A DNA stretch of 37,006 nucleotides from Nitrosomonadaceae bacterium (GCA_030646695.1 JAUSLF010000075.1:1-37006), one strand, 5' to 3'. Positions 24,236-33,423 are shown, counted from the first letter of the stretch. A program made the numbers and translations. The notes: generated by a model not told the origin, from the sequence alone.

Positions 24236-26335
24236 ATGGATCACTTGGCTGGTCTCGCTAACGACGAGGAAATTAATTTATTCGATCAAGCGCTGCAGGA
24301 CTATCAGGGCTTGCGCATGGATGCCGATCGTTTCACCGCTACCCGCTTGCAAATGGGGATCTACGGTCAGCGCCAGGAAGGCGTCAATATGGTGCGCGTC
24401 AAACTTCCGGGCGGTCGTCTGAATGTGCCACAATTGACTGTGATCGCCGACGTGCTGGAAAAATATGTGCGCCACGATGTCGTGCATATCACCACGCGCC
24501 AGGATATCCAGATACATTATGTGCCGCTTGAGCATACGCCAACAGTGTTGCGTCATCTAGCTACGGCCGGTTTGACCACGCGTGAGGCCTGCGGTAACAC
24601 TATCCGCAATGTCACTGCCTGTCCGCTGTCCGGCGTGTGTCCGCGTCAGCATGTCGACGTCACGCGGCATCTCGACGGCGCGGTGCAGCATTTTCTGCGC
24701 AACCCGCTGACTCAGCAAATGCCGCGCAAATTCAAGATCAGTTTTTCGGCTTGTGAGTCCGATTGCGCCCAGGGCATGATGCACGATATGGGCGTAATCG
24801 CAGTACGCAACGGGGCGAGCTTCGGTTTCAAAGTTGTAGCTGGCGGCGGTCTCGGACATAAACCGCATGAAGCCATTGTGGTGGAAGAATTCATCGAGGA
24901 AAAAGATCTGCTGCTGGTGATGGAATCGATTATTTCATTACATAACCGCTATTCCGATCGGGTTAAACGCGCCAAAGCGCGGATCAAATTCCTGGTCGAC
25001 AAGTTCGGTGCCGAAGGATTTGTCGAGAAATACCGCGAAGAACTGGCGCGCACCAAGGCTGCACTGGCAATGCAGGATTATCCGCAAGGCGCATGGAGTG
25101 CCGGTGCTGATAGCGAAGTCCCCGGTATCGGTGCGCCGCGCCATCTGTTCGAGCAGAAACAGCCGGGTTATTACGTCTTTCCGGTCAGCGTGCCGATGGG
25201 TAATTTGACTGTGGTGCAATTGCGTGGCCTCGCCCAAATTGCCGAGACCCACGGGCTGCACGATATTAGAGTGACCCAGGATCAGAACATGTTTCTGGCA
25301 AATGTAACCAAAGCCAAAATCGATCCCTTGCGTGCTGCCCTGGCTGCGTTGGGTTTGAGCGAGCCGCAAGCAGGCGATGATGTGGTGGCGTGCCCCGGCA
25401 CCTCAACCTGCCGCTTGGGGATAACTTCCAGTCCGATTGTTGCGCCAAAATTAAGCGGCGGCAAACATGATCTGAAAATTCGTGTCTCCGGCTGTCACAA
25501 CGGTTGCGCCCAGCCGGAGACTGGTGATATCGGCATTTATGGTGAAGGCAAGCGCATGCACGGCAAACTGGTACCGCATTATCAGATGTATTTCGGCGGC
25601 AACGGCATGGCGTGCGGAGCGCTGGCGATCAAAGGTCCCTCGGTGCCTGCAGCACGCGTCGAAGCGGCAGTGGAACGGGTGCAATCGGCTTATGCATCCA
25701 GTCATGAAGCGGCAGAGACGTTCTTTTCCTGGACGCGGCGCGTCAGCAAAACCTATTTCACCGAGCTGCTGGCGGATCTGACGGAAGTGAAGCCGGAAGA
25801 ACTGGAATCGGTCTTGCGCGACCATGGCACAGCCAGTGATTTCAAGGTGCTGCAACTGGGTGGAGGTGAGTGCGCGGGAATGAGTCAGGTGAAGATAGGC
25901 TCAAGCTTCTTTGAAGCAGCCCACGAGCGGAACTACCGGGATGCGCTCAAGTATCAGCGCAAATTTAAAGATTCGCTCAGGTGCGCCGAAGAGATCGCGC
26001 GTTTGATCGGCCAGGGCGTGACCGAATTGCTTGGCGGACAGAAGCGTGACAGCCTGACGGAACAGGCAGAAGAGTTGCGCCGCGTATTACCGACCAAACC
26101 ACATCTGTCTAAGCAGCTAATCAAGTTTGCGGAGTATTTTGCGCACCCTGTCGAGGAGCTGAATGACGCCCTGTTGACTGAGTGGTTTGCCGAACTGGAT
26201 TCCTGGACGCTGGAAACTGCGGAGTTCTGCCTGGGTTTCGACCGCCAGCTTGACCTGACCGGCGCGTTACCGCAGACGGCCGCAACCGGATTGCTGCGGG
26301 TTCAGCAGACCGGGCAGTCGGCCATTGTGGCATGA
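24236..26335 (+). CDS. cysI: Nitrite/sulfite reductase hemoprotein with C-terminal extension
   Basis: A 699-residue siroheme/[4Fe-4S] reductase, expected to reduce sulfite to sulfide. There are two pseudo-symmetric halves: ferredoxin-like domain LQMGIYGQRQEGVNMVRVKL plus THHITTRQD-type HITTRQDIQIHY, and PGYYVFPVSVPMGNLTVVQL plus IRVTQDQNMFL. The canonical cluster cysteines are in the second half (C386, C392, C420, C424). The first half also has C-X5-C and C-X3-C (C129, C135, C173, C177). From about 535 a largely helical extension of about 165 residues (GGGECAGMSQVKIGSSFFEA onward) follows, not seen in E. coli CysI. Start ATG 24236 is behind GGAGA. It is first in the operon with cysHDN. The context of sulfate genes favours sulfite over nitrite. 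Confidence 0.85.
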   Translation: MDHLAGLANDEEINLFDQALQDYQGLRMDADRFTATRLQMGIYGQRQEGVNMVRVKLPGGRLNVPQLTVIADVLEKYVRHDVVHITTRQDIQIHYVPLEHTPTVLRHLATAGLTTREACGNTIRNVTACPLSGVCPRQHVDVTRHLDGAVQHFLRNPLTQQMPRKFKISFSACESDCAQGMMHDMGVIAVRNGASFGFKVVAGGGLGHKPHEAIVVEEFIEEKDLLLVMESIISLHNRYSDRVKRAKARIKFLVDKFGAEGFVEKYREELARTKAALAMQDYPQGAWSAGADSEVPGIGAPRHLFEQKQPGYYVFPVSVPMGNLTVVQLRGLAQIAETHGLHDIRVTQDQNMFLANVTKAKIDPLRAALAALGLSEPQAGDDVVACPGTSTCRLGITSSPIVAPKLSGGKHDLKIRVSGCHNGCAQPETGDIGIYGEGKRMHGKLVPHYQMYFGGNGMACGALAIKGPSVPAARVEAAVERVQSAYASSHEAAETFFSWTRRVSKTYFTELLADLTEVKPEELESVLRDHGTASDFKVLQLGGGECAGMSQVKIGSSFFEAAHERNYRDALKYQRKFKDSLRCAEEIARLIGQGVTELLGGQKRDSLTEQAEELRRVLPTKPHLSKQLIKFAEYFAHPVEELNDALLTEWFAELDSWTLETAEFCLGFDRQLDLTGALPQTAATGLLRVQQTGQSAIVA

Positions 26336-26365
26336 CGAATTTTGGGTACTGATCGAAATGGCGGC

Positions 26366-27142
26366 ATGAGTCTGGAACACAAAATCAGGAAAGTGAGAAT
26401 GCTGCTAGATGCGGTGCAGGCAGACTATGCTCCGGTTGTCTTTGCCAACAGTTTCGGGGCGGAAGACATGGTGCTGACCGATCTGATTGGGCGACATTAT
26501 CCCACTATCGAAATGTTCACCCTTGATACCGGCCGCCTGCCGGAAGAAACTTACAATCTGATGCAGCAAGTAAAGGATAACTATCACATTGATGTTAAGC
26601 TGTATTTTCCCGAGTCTGCCGCGGTGGAAAAATACGTTGCGCAGTATGGCCCCAACGGATTTTATGGTAGCGTGGAGTTGCGCAAGGCCTGCTGCCATAT
26701 GCGCAAGGTGGAGCCGCTGAAACGTGCTTTGCGCGGTAAGCATGCCTGGATCACCGGGCTGCGCCGCGACCAAGCGCCGACCCGGAAAGATCTGACCGAA
26801 GTGGAGTTTGATGCTGACAACGGACTGCAAAAAATCAGCCCGCTGCTGGACTGGGAACTCACCGACGTATGGGCTTACCTTAAAGAGTTCAAGGTGCCGT
26901 ACAATCTGCTGCACAACAAGGGTTACAGCAGCATCGGCTGCGCACCCTGCACGCGTGCCATCACTCCCGGCGAAGATGTTCGTGCCGGACGCTGGTGGTG
27001 GGAAAATCCAGAAACCAAGGAGTGCGGCTTGCATCCGGACGGGCGGCATGGTGCTGCCGCCACTTCTGCTGATTCGGCTCCAAACCAGAGTCTGGAGGAT
27101 AAAGCGCATGACCCGCATTCCAGGAAATCACGTTCTACTTAG
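26366..27142 (+). CDS. cysH: [4Fe-4S] adenylyl-sulfate (APS) reductase
   Basis: A 258-residue assimilatory reductase that converts APS to sulfite and AMP. The PP-loop-like SFGAEDMVL, LDTGRLPEETY and GLRRDQAPTR are typical of CysH. The two cysteine pairs that mark the APS-specific, iron-sulfur form are present: CC at 109-110 (RKACCHMRK) and C-X2-C at 192/195 (GCAPCTRAI), along with the catalytic C220 in ECGLH. PAPS reductases lack these pairs, so APS is the likely substrate. A hydrophilic tail follows. Start ATG 26366 is preferred to an upstream TTG; neither has a strong ribosome binding site. It is 30 bp after cysI and 9 bp before cysD. Confidence 0.93.
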   Translation: MSLEHKIRKVRMLLDAVQADYAPVVFANSFGAEDMVLTDLIGRHYPTIEMFTLDTGRLPEETYNLMQQVKDNYHIDVKLYFPESAAVEKYVAQYGPNGFYGSVELRKACCHMRKVEPLKRALRGKHAWITGLRRDQAPTRKDLTEVEFDADNGLQKISPLLDWELTDVWAYLKEFKVPYNLLHNKGYSSIGCAPCTRAITPGEDVRAGRWWWENPETKECGLHPDGRHGAAATSADSAPNQSLEDKAHDPHSRKSRST

Positions 27143-27151
27143 GATTAAGCG

Positions 27152-28144
27152 ATGGATATTATATTGAGTGACATGCAAGAATTTATTACCCCTGTGCCAA
27201 ATTTTGTGATGAAAAGCGAACCGATAGTGATTAAACGCCGTACGGCACGGCAACTGGGTCACCTGGATGCATTGGAAAGCGAGTCCATTCATATCCTACG
27301 GGAAGTGGCGGCGGAATGCGCCAACCCGGCCCTGTTGTTTTCCGGCGGTAAGGATTCTATCGTGCTGTTGCGGTTGGCGGAAAAAGCCTTCCGTCCGGGG
27401 CGCTTCCCGTTTCCGCTGCTACATATCGATACCGGCCATAATTTTCCCGAAGTGATTGAGTTCCGTGATCGCCGCGCCCAACAACTGGGCGAGCGCCTGA
27501 TCGTGCGCAGCATGGAAGACTCCATCCGCCAGGGCAGGGTGGTGCTGCGCTCGGAGAATCAGAGCCGCAATGCGTTTCAATCAGTGACATTGCTGGATGC
27601 CATTGCCGAGTTTCGTTTCGATGCCTGCATTGGCGGTGCGCGCCGTGATGAAGAGAAGGCGCGCGCCAAGGAACGTATTTTTTCCTTCCGCGATGAATTC
27701 GGCCAATGGGATCCGAAGAACCAACGTCCGGAGTTGTGGGATATTTACAATACACGGGTGCATGCGGGGGAAAATATCCGCGTGTTCCCGATCAGCAACT
27801 GGACCGAACTCGATGTCTGGGAATATATTGCCCGCGAGCAACTGGAAGTACCGCACATCTATTTCGCCCATACCCGCGAGGTGATCCGGCGTGGTACTGG
27901 CCTGCTGCCGGTATCCCATCTGGTGCAACCCAAAGATGGCGAACAATCGGAGAACATCATGGTGCGCTTCCGTACCGTAGGCGATATGAGCTGCACCTGT
28001 CCGGTGGAGTCCACCGCCACCAGTGTTGACGAGATCATTGCCGAAACCGCGATTACACGCATTACCGAGCGCGGTGCCACCCGCATGGACGACCAGACTT
28101 CGGATGCGTCCATGGAGCTGCGCAAGAAAGAAGGATATTTCTAA
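27152..28144 (+). CDS. cysD: Sulfate adenylyltransferase subunit 2
   Basis: A 330-residue small subunit of ATP sulfurylase, which forms APS from sulfate and ATP together with CysN. The PP-loop FSGGKDSIVLLRLAEKAF, the segment LLHIDTGHNFPEVIEFRD, FDACIGGARRDEEKARAKERIFSFRDEFGQWDPKNQRPELW and FPISNWTELDVWEYI are diagnostic. MVRFRTVGDMSCTCPV is also conserved. The N-terminus is some 20 residues longer than E. coli CysD. GGA lies 7 bases before the ATG. It is cotranscribed with cysH and cysN. Confidence 0.95.
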   Translation: MDIILSDMQEFITPVPNFVMKSEPIVIKRRTARQLGHLDALESESIHILREVAAECANPALLFSGGKDSIVLLRLAEKAFRPGRFPFPLLHIDTGHNFPEVIEFRDRRAQQLGERLIVRSMEDSIRQGRVVLRSENQSRNAFQSVTLLDAIAEFRFDACIGGARRDEEKARAKERIFSFRDEFGQWDPKNQRPELWDIYNTRVHAGENIRVFPISNWTELDVWEYIAREQLEVPHIYFAHTREVIRRGTGLLPVSHLVQPKDGEQSENIMVRFRTVGDMSCTCPVESTATSVDEIIAETAITRITERGATRMDDQTSDASMELRKKEGYF

Positions 28145-28222
28145 AACAATAGCCGCTTGCCAGTGCAGAGCAGAGGCATGAGTCAATTTCCGTAGCGAGC
28201 AGAATTCCCAGAAGGCCTGTAA

Positions 28223-29506
28223 ATGTCAGTAATCGACAGCACTGCATTAGACAATATCGAACTGTTGCGCTTCATCACCGCTGGTAGTGTGGATGATGGC
28301 AAGAGCACCCTGATCGGACGCTTGCTGCACGACTCGAAATCAATTTTCGAGGATCAGTTAAGCGCCATCACGCACACCACGAGCAAGCGCGGGATGAAAG
28401 GCGTCGATCTGTCGCTGCTCACCGATGGCCTGCAGGCGGAGCGCGAGCAGGGCATCACCATCGATGTGGCTTATCGCTACTTTGCTACCCCCAAGCGCAA
28501 ATTCATCATCGCCGATACGCCGGGTCACGAGCAATATACCCGCAACATGGTGACCGGGGCTTCCACCGCGAATCTGGCAATCATCCTGATCGACGCGCGC
28601 AAAGGTGTGCTCGTCCAGTCGCGCCGCCATACTTATCTGGCCAGTCTGGTGGGTATTCCGCATCTGGTCGTGGCGGTCAACAAGATGGATCTGGTGGATT
28701 ATTCCCGCGAAGTATTCGAGCGCATCTGCCGCGATTTTGCTGCTTTTGCCGAGGAACTCAAACTGCACAACATTACCTACATACCAATGTCTGCCTTGAA
28801 CGGAGACATGGTGGTGGAGCGCGGTGACAATCTTTCCTGGTACGAGGGCGTGACATTGATGGATCTGCTGGAGAATATCCCGATTGATCATGACATCAAT
28901 CTTGTCGATTTCCGTTTTCCAGTGCAATTGGTGTGCCGCCCGCAAACCGAAGAATTGCATGATTTCCGCGGCTATATGGGGCGTATCGAGTCAGGTTCAA
29001 TCCAGGTCGGTGATGCGGTGACAGTGTTTCCCTCGGGACTGACTTCGCGCATCAAGGAAATTGTCACTTACGATGGTCCTCTCGATCACGCGATTGCACC
29101 GCAATCGGTGACGCTGACCATCGAAGACCACCTGGATATTTCCCGCGGCGACATGCTGGTAAAAACCGAGCAGAAGCCACAAGTAGTCAAGGAGTTTGAG
29201 GCGATGCTGTGCTGGTTATCGGAACAGGCCCTCGATCCGAAGCGCAAATACCTGGTCAAGCACACCACCCGAATTGTCAAAGCGCTGGTGAGCCGGATAA
29301 ACTATCGTGTCGACGTCAATACGTTGAATCGCGAAGCGGTGGACATTTTCAGGATGAATGACATCGGGCGGGTGACGTTGAAAGTACAACAACCCCTGGT
29401 GTGTGATGATTATGAGCGCAACCATGCCACCGGCAGCTTCATTGTCATTGACGAAGCCAGCAACAATACCGTTGCCGCTGGCATGATCTGCCCGCTGGAA
29501 GGATAA
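28223..29506 (+). CDS. cysN: Sulfate adenylyltransferase subunit 1 (GTPase)
   Basis: A 427-residue EF-Tu-like GTPase that drives APS formation by CysD. G1 is GSVDDGKSTLIGRLLHDSK, G3 is DTPGHEQYTRNMVTGAS, G4 is NKMDLVDYS, and the switch region LQAEREQGITIDVAYRYF is present. Two beta-barrel domains follow. It ends after the barrel with no APS-kinase (CysC) domain, in agreement with APS, not PAPS, being reduced. AAGG precedes the ATG by about 7 bases. A terminator at 29563-29604 closes the operon. Confidence 0.96.
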   Translation: MSVIDSTALDNIELLRFITAGSVDDGKSTLIGRLLHDSKSIFEDQLSAITHTTSKRGMKGVDLSLLTDGLQAEREQGITIDVAYRYFATPKRKFIIADTPGHEQYTRNMVTGASTANLAIILIDARKGVLVQSRRHTYLASLVGIPHLVVAVNKMDLVDYSREVFERICRDFAAFAEELKLHNITYIPMSALNGDMVVERGDNLSWYEGVTLMDLLENIPIDHDINLVDFRFPVQLVCRPQTEELHDFRGYMGRIESGSIQVGDAVTVFPSGLTSRIKEIVTYDGPLDHAIAPQSVTLTIEDHLDISRGDMLVKTEQKPQVVKEFEAMLCWLSEQALDPKRKYLVKHTTRIVKALVSRINYRVDVNTLNREAVDIFRMNDIGRVTLKVQQPLVCDDYERNHATGSFIVIDEASNNTVAAGMICPLEG

Positions 29507-29562
29507 TCCGGCAAAGTTGCAACAGTGCTACCGGCGGTTCGGAGCAAGCTTGGATGAATCGC

Positions 29563-29604
29563 AAAGCGACAAGGTGGACGACCTTGCCGCTTTTGTATTT
29601 TTTG
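29563..29604 (+). terminator. Terminator of the cysIHDN operon
   Basis: AAAGCGACAAGGT (29563-29575) pairs with ACCTTGCCGCTTT (29581-29593), with one A-C mismatch and a 5-base loop, followed by TGTATTTTTT. It is 57 bp after cysN and separates that operon from the large flavoprotein gene. Confidence 0.75.
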
Positions 29605-29709
29605 GCGGGGCCTTAGCCCGGATGTTGGTAGGGATATAACAATCCCGACCAGGAGCAAGTACGAATTATTTACCAGCTGGTTTTTCCATTTAATAGCAAT
29701 CAAATTATC

Positions 29710-32700
29710 ATGACAATTCTGGAATCGGCGCTGCATCCTGCCGCGACAACTGCCGCGGCTACTCCCGTCATGGCATTCGACATGGCTTTTGCCGACTTGT
29801 ATCGCCGTGACGGTCTGGTAAAGCTGGATCAGGCATTCCTGGATTTTCTGCGAGAGGGAGATGCCGGTCTGCGTATCCGTCTGGATCATGCCCGTGCTCA
29901 TCCTGATGAGCTGGATCCCAAAGATGAATCCGCTTTGCTGATTGAGCTTGCCCCCTGGATGGAGGATTTTATTGCCAGACTATTCAGCATCGAAACCGAA
30001 GTCCGCGCGCTTGCAGCCCGCCATCATGAACTGGCCCCACTTTATTCCTGCAAGCGGCAATTTGTGCAGCGGCGGGCGATGAACAAGGTGAGTGAGGCAG
30101 AGGTGCTGGCAGCCGACGGTATCGCGCTGGAACAAAAACTGGTGAGCGAACTTGGAGCACCATTTTCCGAACTGGTGTTTGCAACCAAAGTAACCCAGTG
30201 GCTGGAAAATGAGGCCGAGAATGAAGAGCGTCTCAAGGCGGCACTATTGTATGCCGCCTGGGCGCTAAAGACGCCGGCAGGACGCGAGCGCAGCCGGGAT
30301 GGGGTACTGTTCAAATCCCCCGCCAAACTTGATTATCTGCATCTGCTGGCCACGGTTACCGATCACGCTGCAGGATATACCGTCCATCGTCTCAATCACT
30401 TACGCCGACGGGAAGGCTTTGCGCTGACCGATACGGGCACTGATCTGGTTGGCGCCCTGGATGAGGCAAACTACTGCATCTGGTGCCATGAGCAGGGAAA
30501 GGACTCCTGTTCTAAGGGGTTGAAAGAAAAACCGAAGACTCCCGAGCCCCCAGTTTTCAAGAAAAGTCCGCTCGGCGCCCTGCTTGCGGGCTGCCCATTG
30601 GAAGAGCGTATTTCCGAATTTCATAAACTCAAGACCCAGGGGATTGCCATCGGCAGTCTGGCGATGATCGTGCTGGACAATCCCATGTGTGCCGGTACCG
30701 GCCATCGCATCTGCAACGATTGCATGAAGTCCTGCATCTACCAGAAACAGGAGCCGGTCAATATTCCCGAAGCGGAAACGCGCACCCTCAAAGATGTGCT
30801 CGAACTGCCATGGGGTTTTGAAATTTACAGCCTGCTCACTCGCTGGAACCCGCTCGATCTGCAGCGTCCTTTGCCAAAGCCGCCCACGGGCCGCAAAGTG
30901 CTGGTGGTCGGGATGGGGCCGGCCGGGTACACCCTGGCGCACCACCTGATGAACGACGGTCACACGGTGATGGGTATCGACGGTCTCAAGATTGAGCCTT
31001 TGCCGGCACATCTTTCCGGGGTAAACCAACAAGGACAACGCCTGCCGTTCAGTCCGATACAGCATGCGGCTGCGCTGGATGAGAATCTGAATGAGCGTGT
31101 GCCGGCGGGTTTTGGCGGCGTTGCCGAATATGGCATTACCGTGCGCTGGAACAAGAATTTTCTAAAATTGATCCGGCTGCTGCTGGAGCGGCGCGATGAA
31201 TTTGCCCTGTTCGGCGGCGTCCGTTTCGGCGGTACACTGACCACCGATGATGCTCTTGCCATGGGGTTCGATCATGTGGCATTGGCTGCCGGAGCAGGAC
31301 GTCCCACCGTGCTTGATCTGCCCAATGGTCTGGCGCGAGGTGTGCGCGCCGCATCTGATTTCCTGATGGCGTTGCAGTTGTCCGGTGCGGCCCAGGCCAA
31401 TTCCGTCGCCAATATGCAGTTGCGCCTGCCAGTGGTGGTGATTGGCGGGGGACTGACTGCCATCGATACGGCAACTGAAGCACTTGCCTATTACCCGGTG
31501 CAGGTAGATAAATTTCTGCGCCGTTATGAAATTCTCACGGCCGAGCAGGGTGAGGCAGCCATCCGTGGTGCCTGGGATGCGGAAGAGCAGGAAATCGCGG
31601 AAGAATTTCTCAGTCATGCCCGTGCCATCCGTACCGAGCGCGAAGCCGCGGAACGGGAAGGGCGCGCGCCGCGCATACTGGAACTACTCCAATCCTGGGG
31701 AGGCGCCACCATCGCTTACCGCAAACGGCTGGTTGACAGCCCCTCCTATACACTCAATCACGAAGAAGTCGAAAAAGCGCTGGAGGAGGGCATCTGGTTT
31801 GCCGAGGGCCTGACGCCTGTGCGAGTGGATACCGACCGCTGGGAACATGTGCGCTCTGTACGATTCATGGTGCAGGCGTCGGATGAAACGGGATCATGGC
31901 AAAAAACCGGGGAAGCCGAACTGCCAGCCCGAGCTGTTCTGGTTGCCGCAGGTACCCAGCCGAACACGGTGCTCGCCAGAGAAGACGAGAAGAATTTCAA
32001 ACTGAACGGGCGCTATTTCGCCGCCTGCGATGAAGACGGTAACCCGGTCAATCCGCCGCGTGCAAATCCCAAGCCAGAGACGCCCATGGTGCTTTTGAGT
32101 CGCTGCGAGGACGGACGATTCATCAGCTTTTTCGGTGACTTGCATCCCTCTTATTCCGGTAACGTGGTAAAAGCCATGTCCAGCGCCAAGCAGGGCTATC
32201 CGGTGGTAAGCCGGGTGCTGGGACGGGTGATTCCCGCATCCACAAAATCCGGCGGACAGTTTTTCGCGGAAATGAATGGACGGCTGCGGCCCACGGTGCA
32301 TAAGGTGGAGAGACTCACCCCCAACATCATCGAAGTGGTGGTGCACGCGCCAATGGCAGCGGAGCGTTTCCATCCCGGTCAGTTCTACCGTTTCCAGAAT
32401 TTTTCAACTCTCGCCACTACCGCAGGCGACACAAAACTGGCGATGGAAGGCATCGCCCTTACCGGCGCATCGGTGGACGTCGCGCGTGGACTGGTGTCGC
32501 TGATCGCCCTGGAAATGGGCGGATCGGCAGACTTATGCGCCCGGCTCAAGCCCGGTGAGCCAGTGGTACTGATGGGACCCACCGGCACGCCTACCGAGAT
32601 TTTACCGGGTGAAACCGTGGTGCTGGTAGGCGGCGGCCTCGGCAATGCGGTATTGTTTTCCATTGGCGCGGCAGCGCGGGCAGCGGGATCAAAAGTCCTG

Positions 32701-33258
32701 TATTTCGCCGGTTACAAGAAACTGATCGACCGTTACAAGGTGGCGGAAATCGAAGCGGCTGCAGATACGGTGGTGTGGTGTTGCGATGAATTCCCCGGTT
32801 TCAAACCTTCCCGCCAGGGTGATCTGAGTTACGCCGGCAACATCGTGCAGGCCATGGCTGCCTACGGCAGCGGCGCGCTGGGCGCTCAGCCGGTGTCGCT
32901 GGCGGCAGCTGATCGTATCATTGCCATCGGCTCCGACCGCATGATGGCGGCAGTCGGCGCCGCCCGGCATACGCTGCTGCGGCCTTATTTGAAGACAGAC
33001 CACTTTGCCATCGGCTCGATCAATTCGCCGATGCAGTGCATGATGAAGGAAATCTGCGCCCAGTGCCTGCAACCCCACAAGGATCCGGAAACAGGTGAGG
33101 TTACTTACGTGTTTTCCTGCTTCAACCAGGATCAACCGCTTGATCAGGTTGATTTTGGCGGTCTGGCATCGCGCTTGCGCCAGAACAGTGTGCAGGAAAA
33201 ACTCACCACCCGCTGGATCAGTCACTGCCTGAAAGTATCCAATCAAACTGGAGCCTGA
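29710..33258 (+). CDS. Nfn-like multi-cofactor flavoprotein (GltD-like plus PyrK/NfnA-like fusion)
   Basis: An 1182-residue protein, apparently cytoplasmic. Residues about 1-250 are a helical domain I do not recognise. Next come cysteines for iron-sulfur clusters: C256, C259, C267, C295, then C327, C335, C338, C342. From 396 there is a GltD/NfnB-like flavoprotein: FAD motif VVGMGPAG, pyridine-nucleotide motif VVIGGGLTAIDTATEA (577-592), LVAAGTQPN, and FFGDLHPSYSGNVVKAM. From about 850 there is a ferredoxin-reductase/PyrK-like module: FHPGQFYRFQNF, VLVGGGLGNAVLFSIG and a [2Fe-2S] motif C1110, C1116, C1119, C1137. The order resembles NfnB plus NfnA, so electron transfer, possibly bifurcation, between NADH, NADPH and ferredoxin is plausible but unproven. 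No ribosome binding site precedes the ATG. Confidence 0.8.
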   Translation: MTILESALHPAATTAAATPVMAFDMAFADLYRRDGLVKLDQAFLDFLREGDAGLRIRLDHARAHPDELDPKDESALLIELAPWMEDFIARLFSIETEVRALAARHHELAPLYSCKRQFVQRRAMNKVSEAEVLAADGIALEQKLVSELGAPFSELVFATKVTQWLENEAENEERLKAALLYAAWALKTPAGRERSRDGVLFKSPAKLDYLHLLATVTDHAAGYTVHRLNHLRRREGFALTDTGTDLVGALDEANYCIWCHEQGKDSCSKGLKEKPKTPEPPVFKKSPLGALLAGCPLEERISEFHKLKTQGIAIGSLAMIVLDNPMCAGTGHRICNDCMKSCIYQKQEPVNIPEAETRTLKDVLELPWGFEIYSLLTRWNPLDLQRPLPKPPTGRKVLVVGMGPAGYTLAHHLMNDGHTVMGIDGLKIEPLPAHLSGVNQQGQRLPFSPIQHAAALDENLNERVPAGFGGVAEYGITVRWNKNFLKLIRLLLERRDEFALFGGVRFGGTLTTDDALAMGFDHVALAAGAGRPTVLDLPNGLARGVRAASDFLMALQLSGAAQANSVANMQLRLPVVVIGGGLTAIDTATEALAYYPVQVDKFLRRYEILTAEQGEAAIRGAWDAEEQEIAEEFLSHARAIRTEREAAEREGRAPRILELLQSWGGATIAYRKRLVDSPSYTLNHEEVEKALEEGIWFAEGLTPVRVDTDRWEHVRSVRFMVQASDETGSWQKTGEAELPARAVLVAAGTQPNTVLAREDEKNFKLNGRYFAACDEDGNPVNPPRANPKPETPMVLLSRCEDGRFISFFGDLHPSYSGNVVKAMSSAKQGYPVVSRVLGRVIPASTKSGGQFFAEMNGRLRPTVHKVERLTPNIIEVVVHAPMAAERFHPGQFYRFQNFSTLATTAGDTKLAMEGIALTGASVDVARGLVSLIALEMGGSADLCARLKPGEPVVLMGPTGTPTEILPGETVVLVGGGLGNAVLFSIGAAARAAGSKVLYFAGYKKLIDRYKVAEIEAAADTVVWCCDEFPGFKPSRQGDLSYAGNIVQAMAAYGSGALGAQPVSLAAADRIIAIGSDRMMAAVGAARHTLLRPYLKTDHFAIGSINSPMQCMMKEICAQCLQPHKDPETGEVTYVFSCFNQDQPLDQVDFGGLASRLRQNSVQEKLTTRWISHCLKVSNQTGA

Positions 33259-33328
33259 GGTCATGTCCATAACCACCGGGATCGAGTTTTTTCCTCAATC
33301 CAGGCAATGCACCATGCCCAAGTTCATT

Positions 33329-33334
33329 TATAAT
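33329..33334 (+). promoter_or_regulatory. Possible -10 element of the pnt operon
   Basis: A perfect TATAAT lies about 90 bp before the first pnt gene. No good -35 is seen at the right distance, so the promoter is tentative. Otherwise the 165-bp gap holds only the ribosome binding site GGAGA ahead of 33424. Confidence 0.3.
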
Positions 33335-33423
33335 CCGGGGTTCGTTGCTGGCGGTACGGTAGAGACCGTTTTTGCAGGTTTGCCGGAAAGACGTGGAATG
33401 TTGGAAGACAGGAGAGATAGTCA

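Noticed and set aside
24051-24422. Open frame of 123 codons starting in the cys leader.
   Set aside because: It runs out of frame into cysI, shows no family features, and the region is better explained by inverted repeats.
30475-30490. CIWCH in the large flavoprotein looks like a c-type heme (CXXCH) site.
   Set aside because: The protein has no signal peptide and the motif lies among other cysteines before a GltD-like domain, so iron-sulfur binding is more likely.
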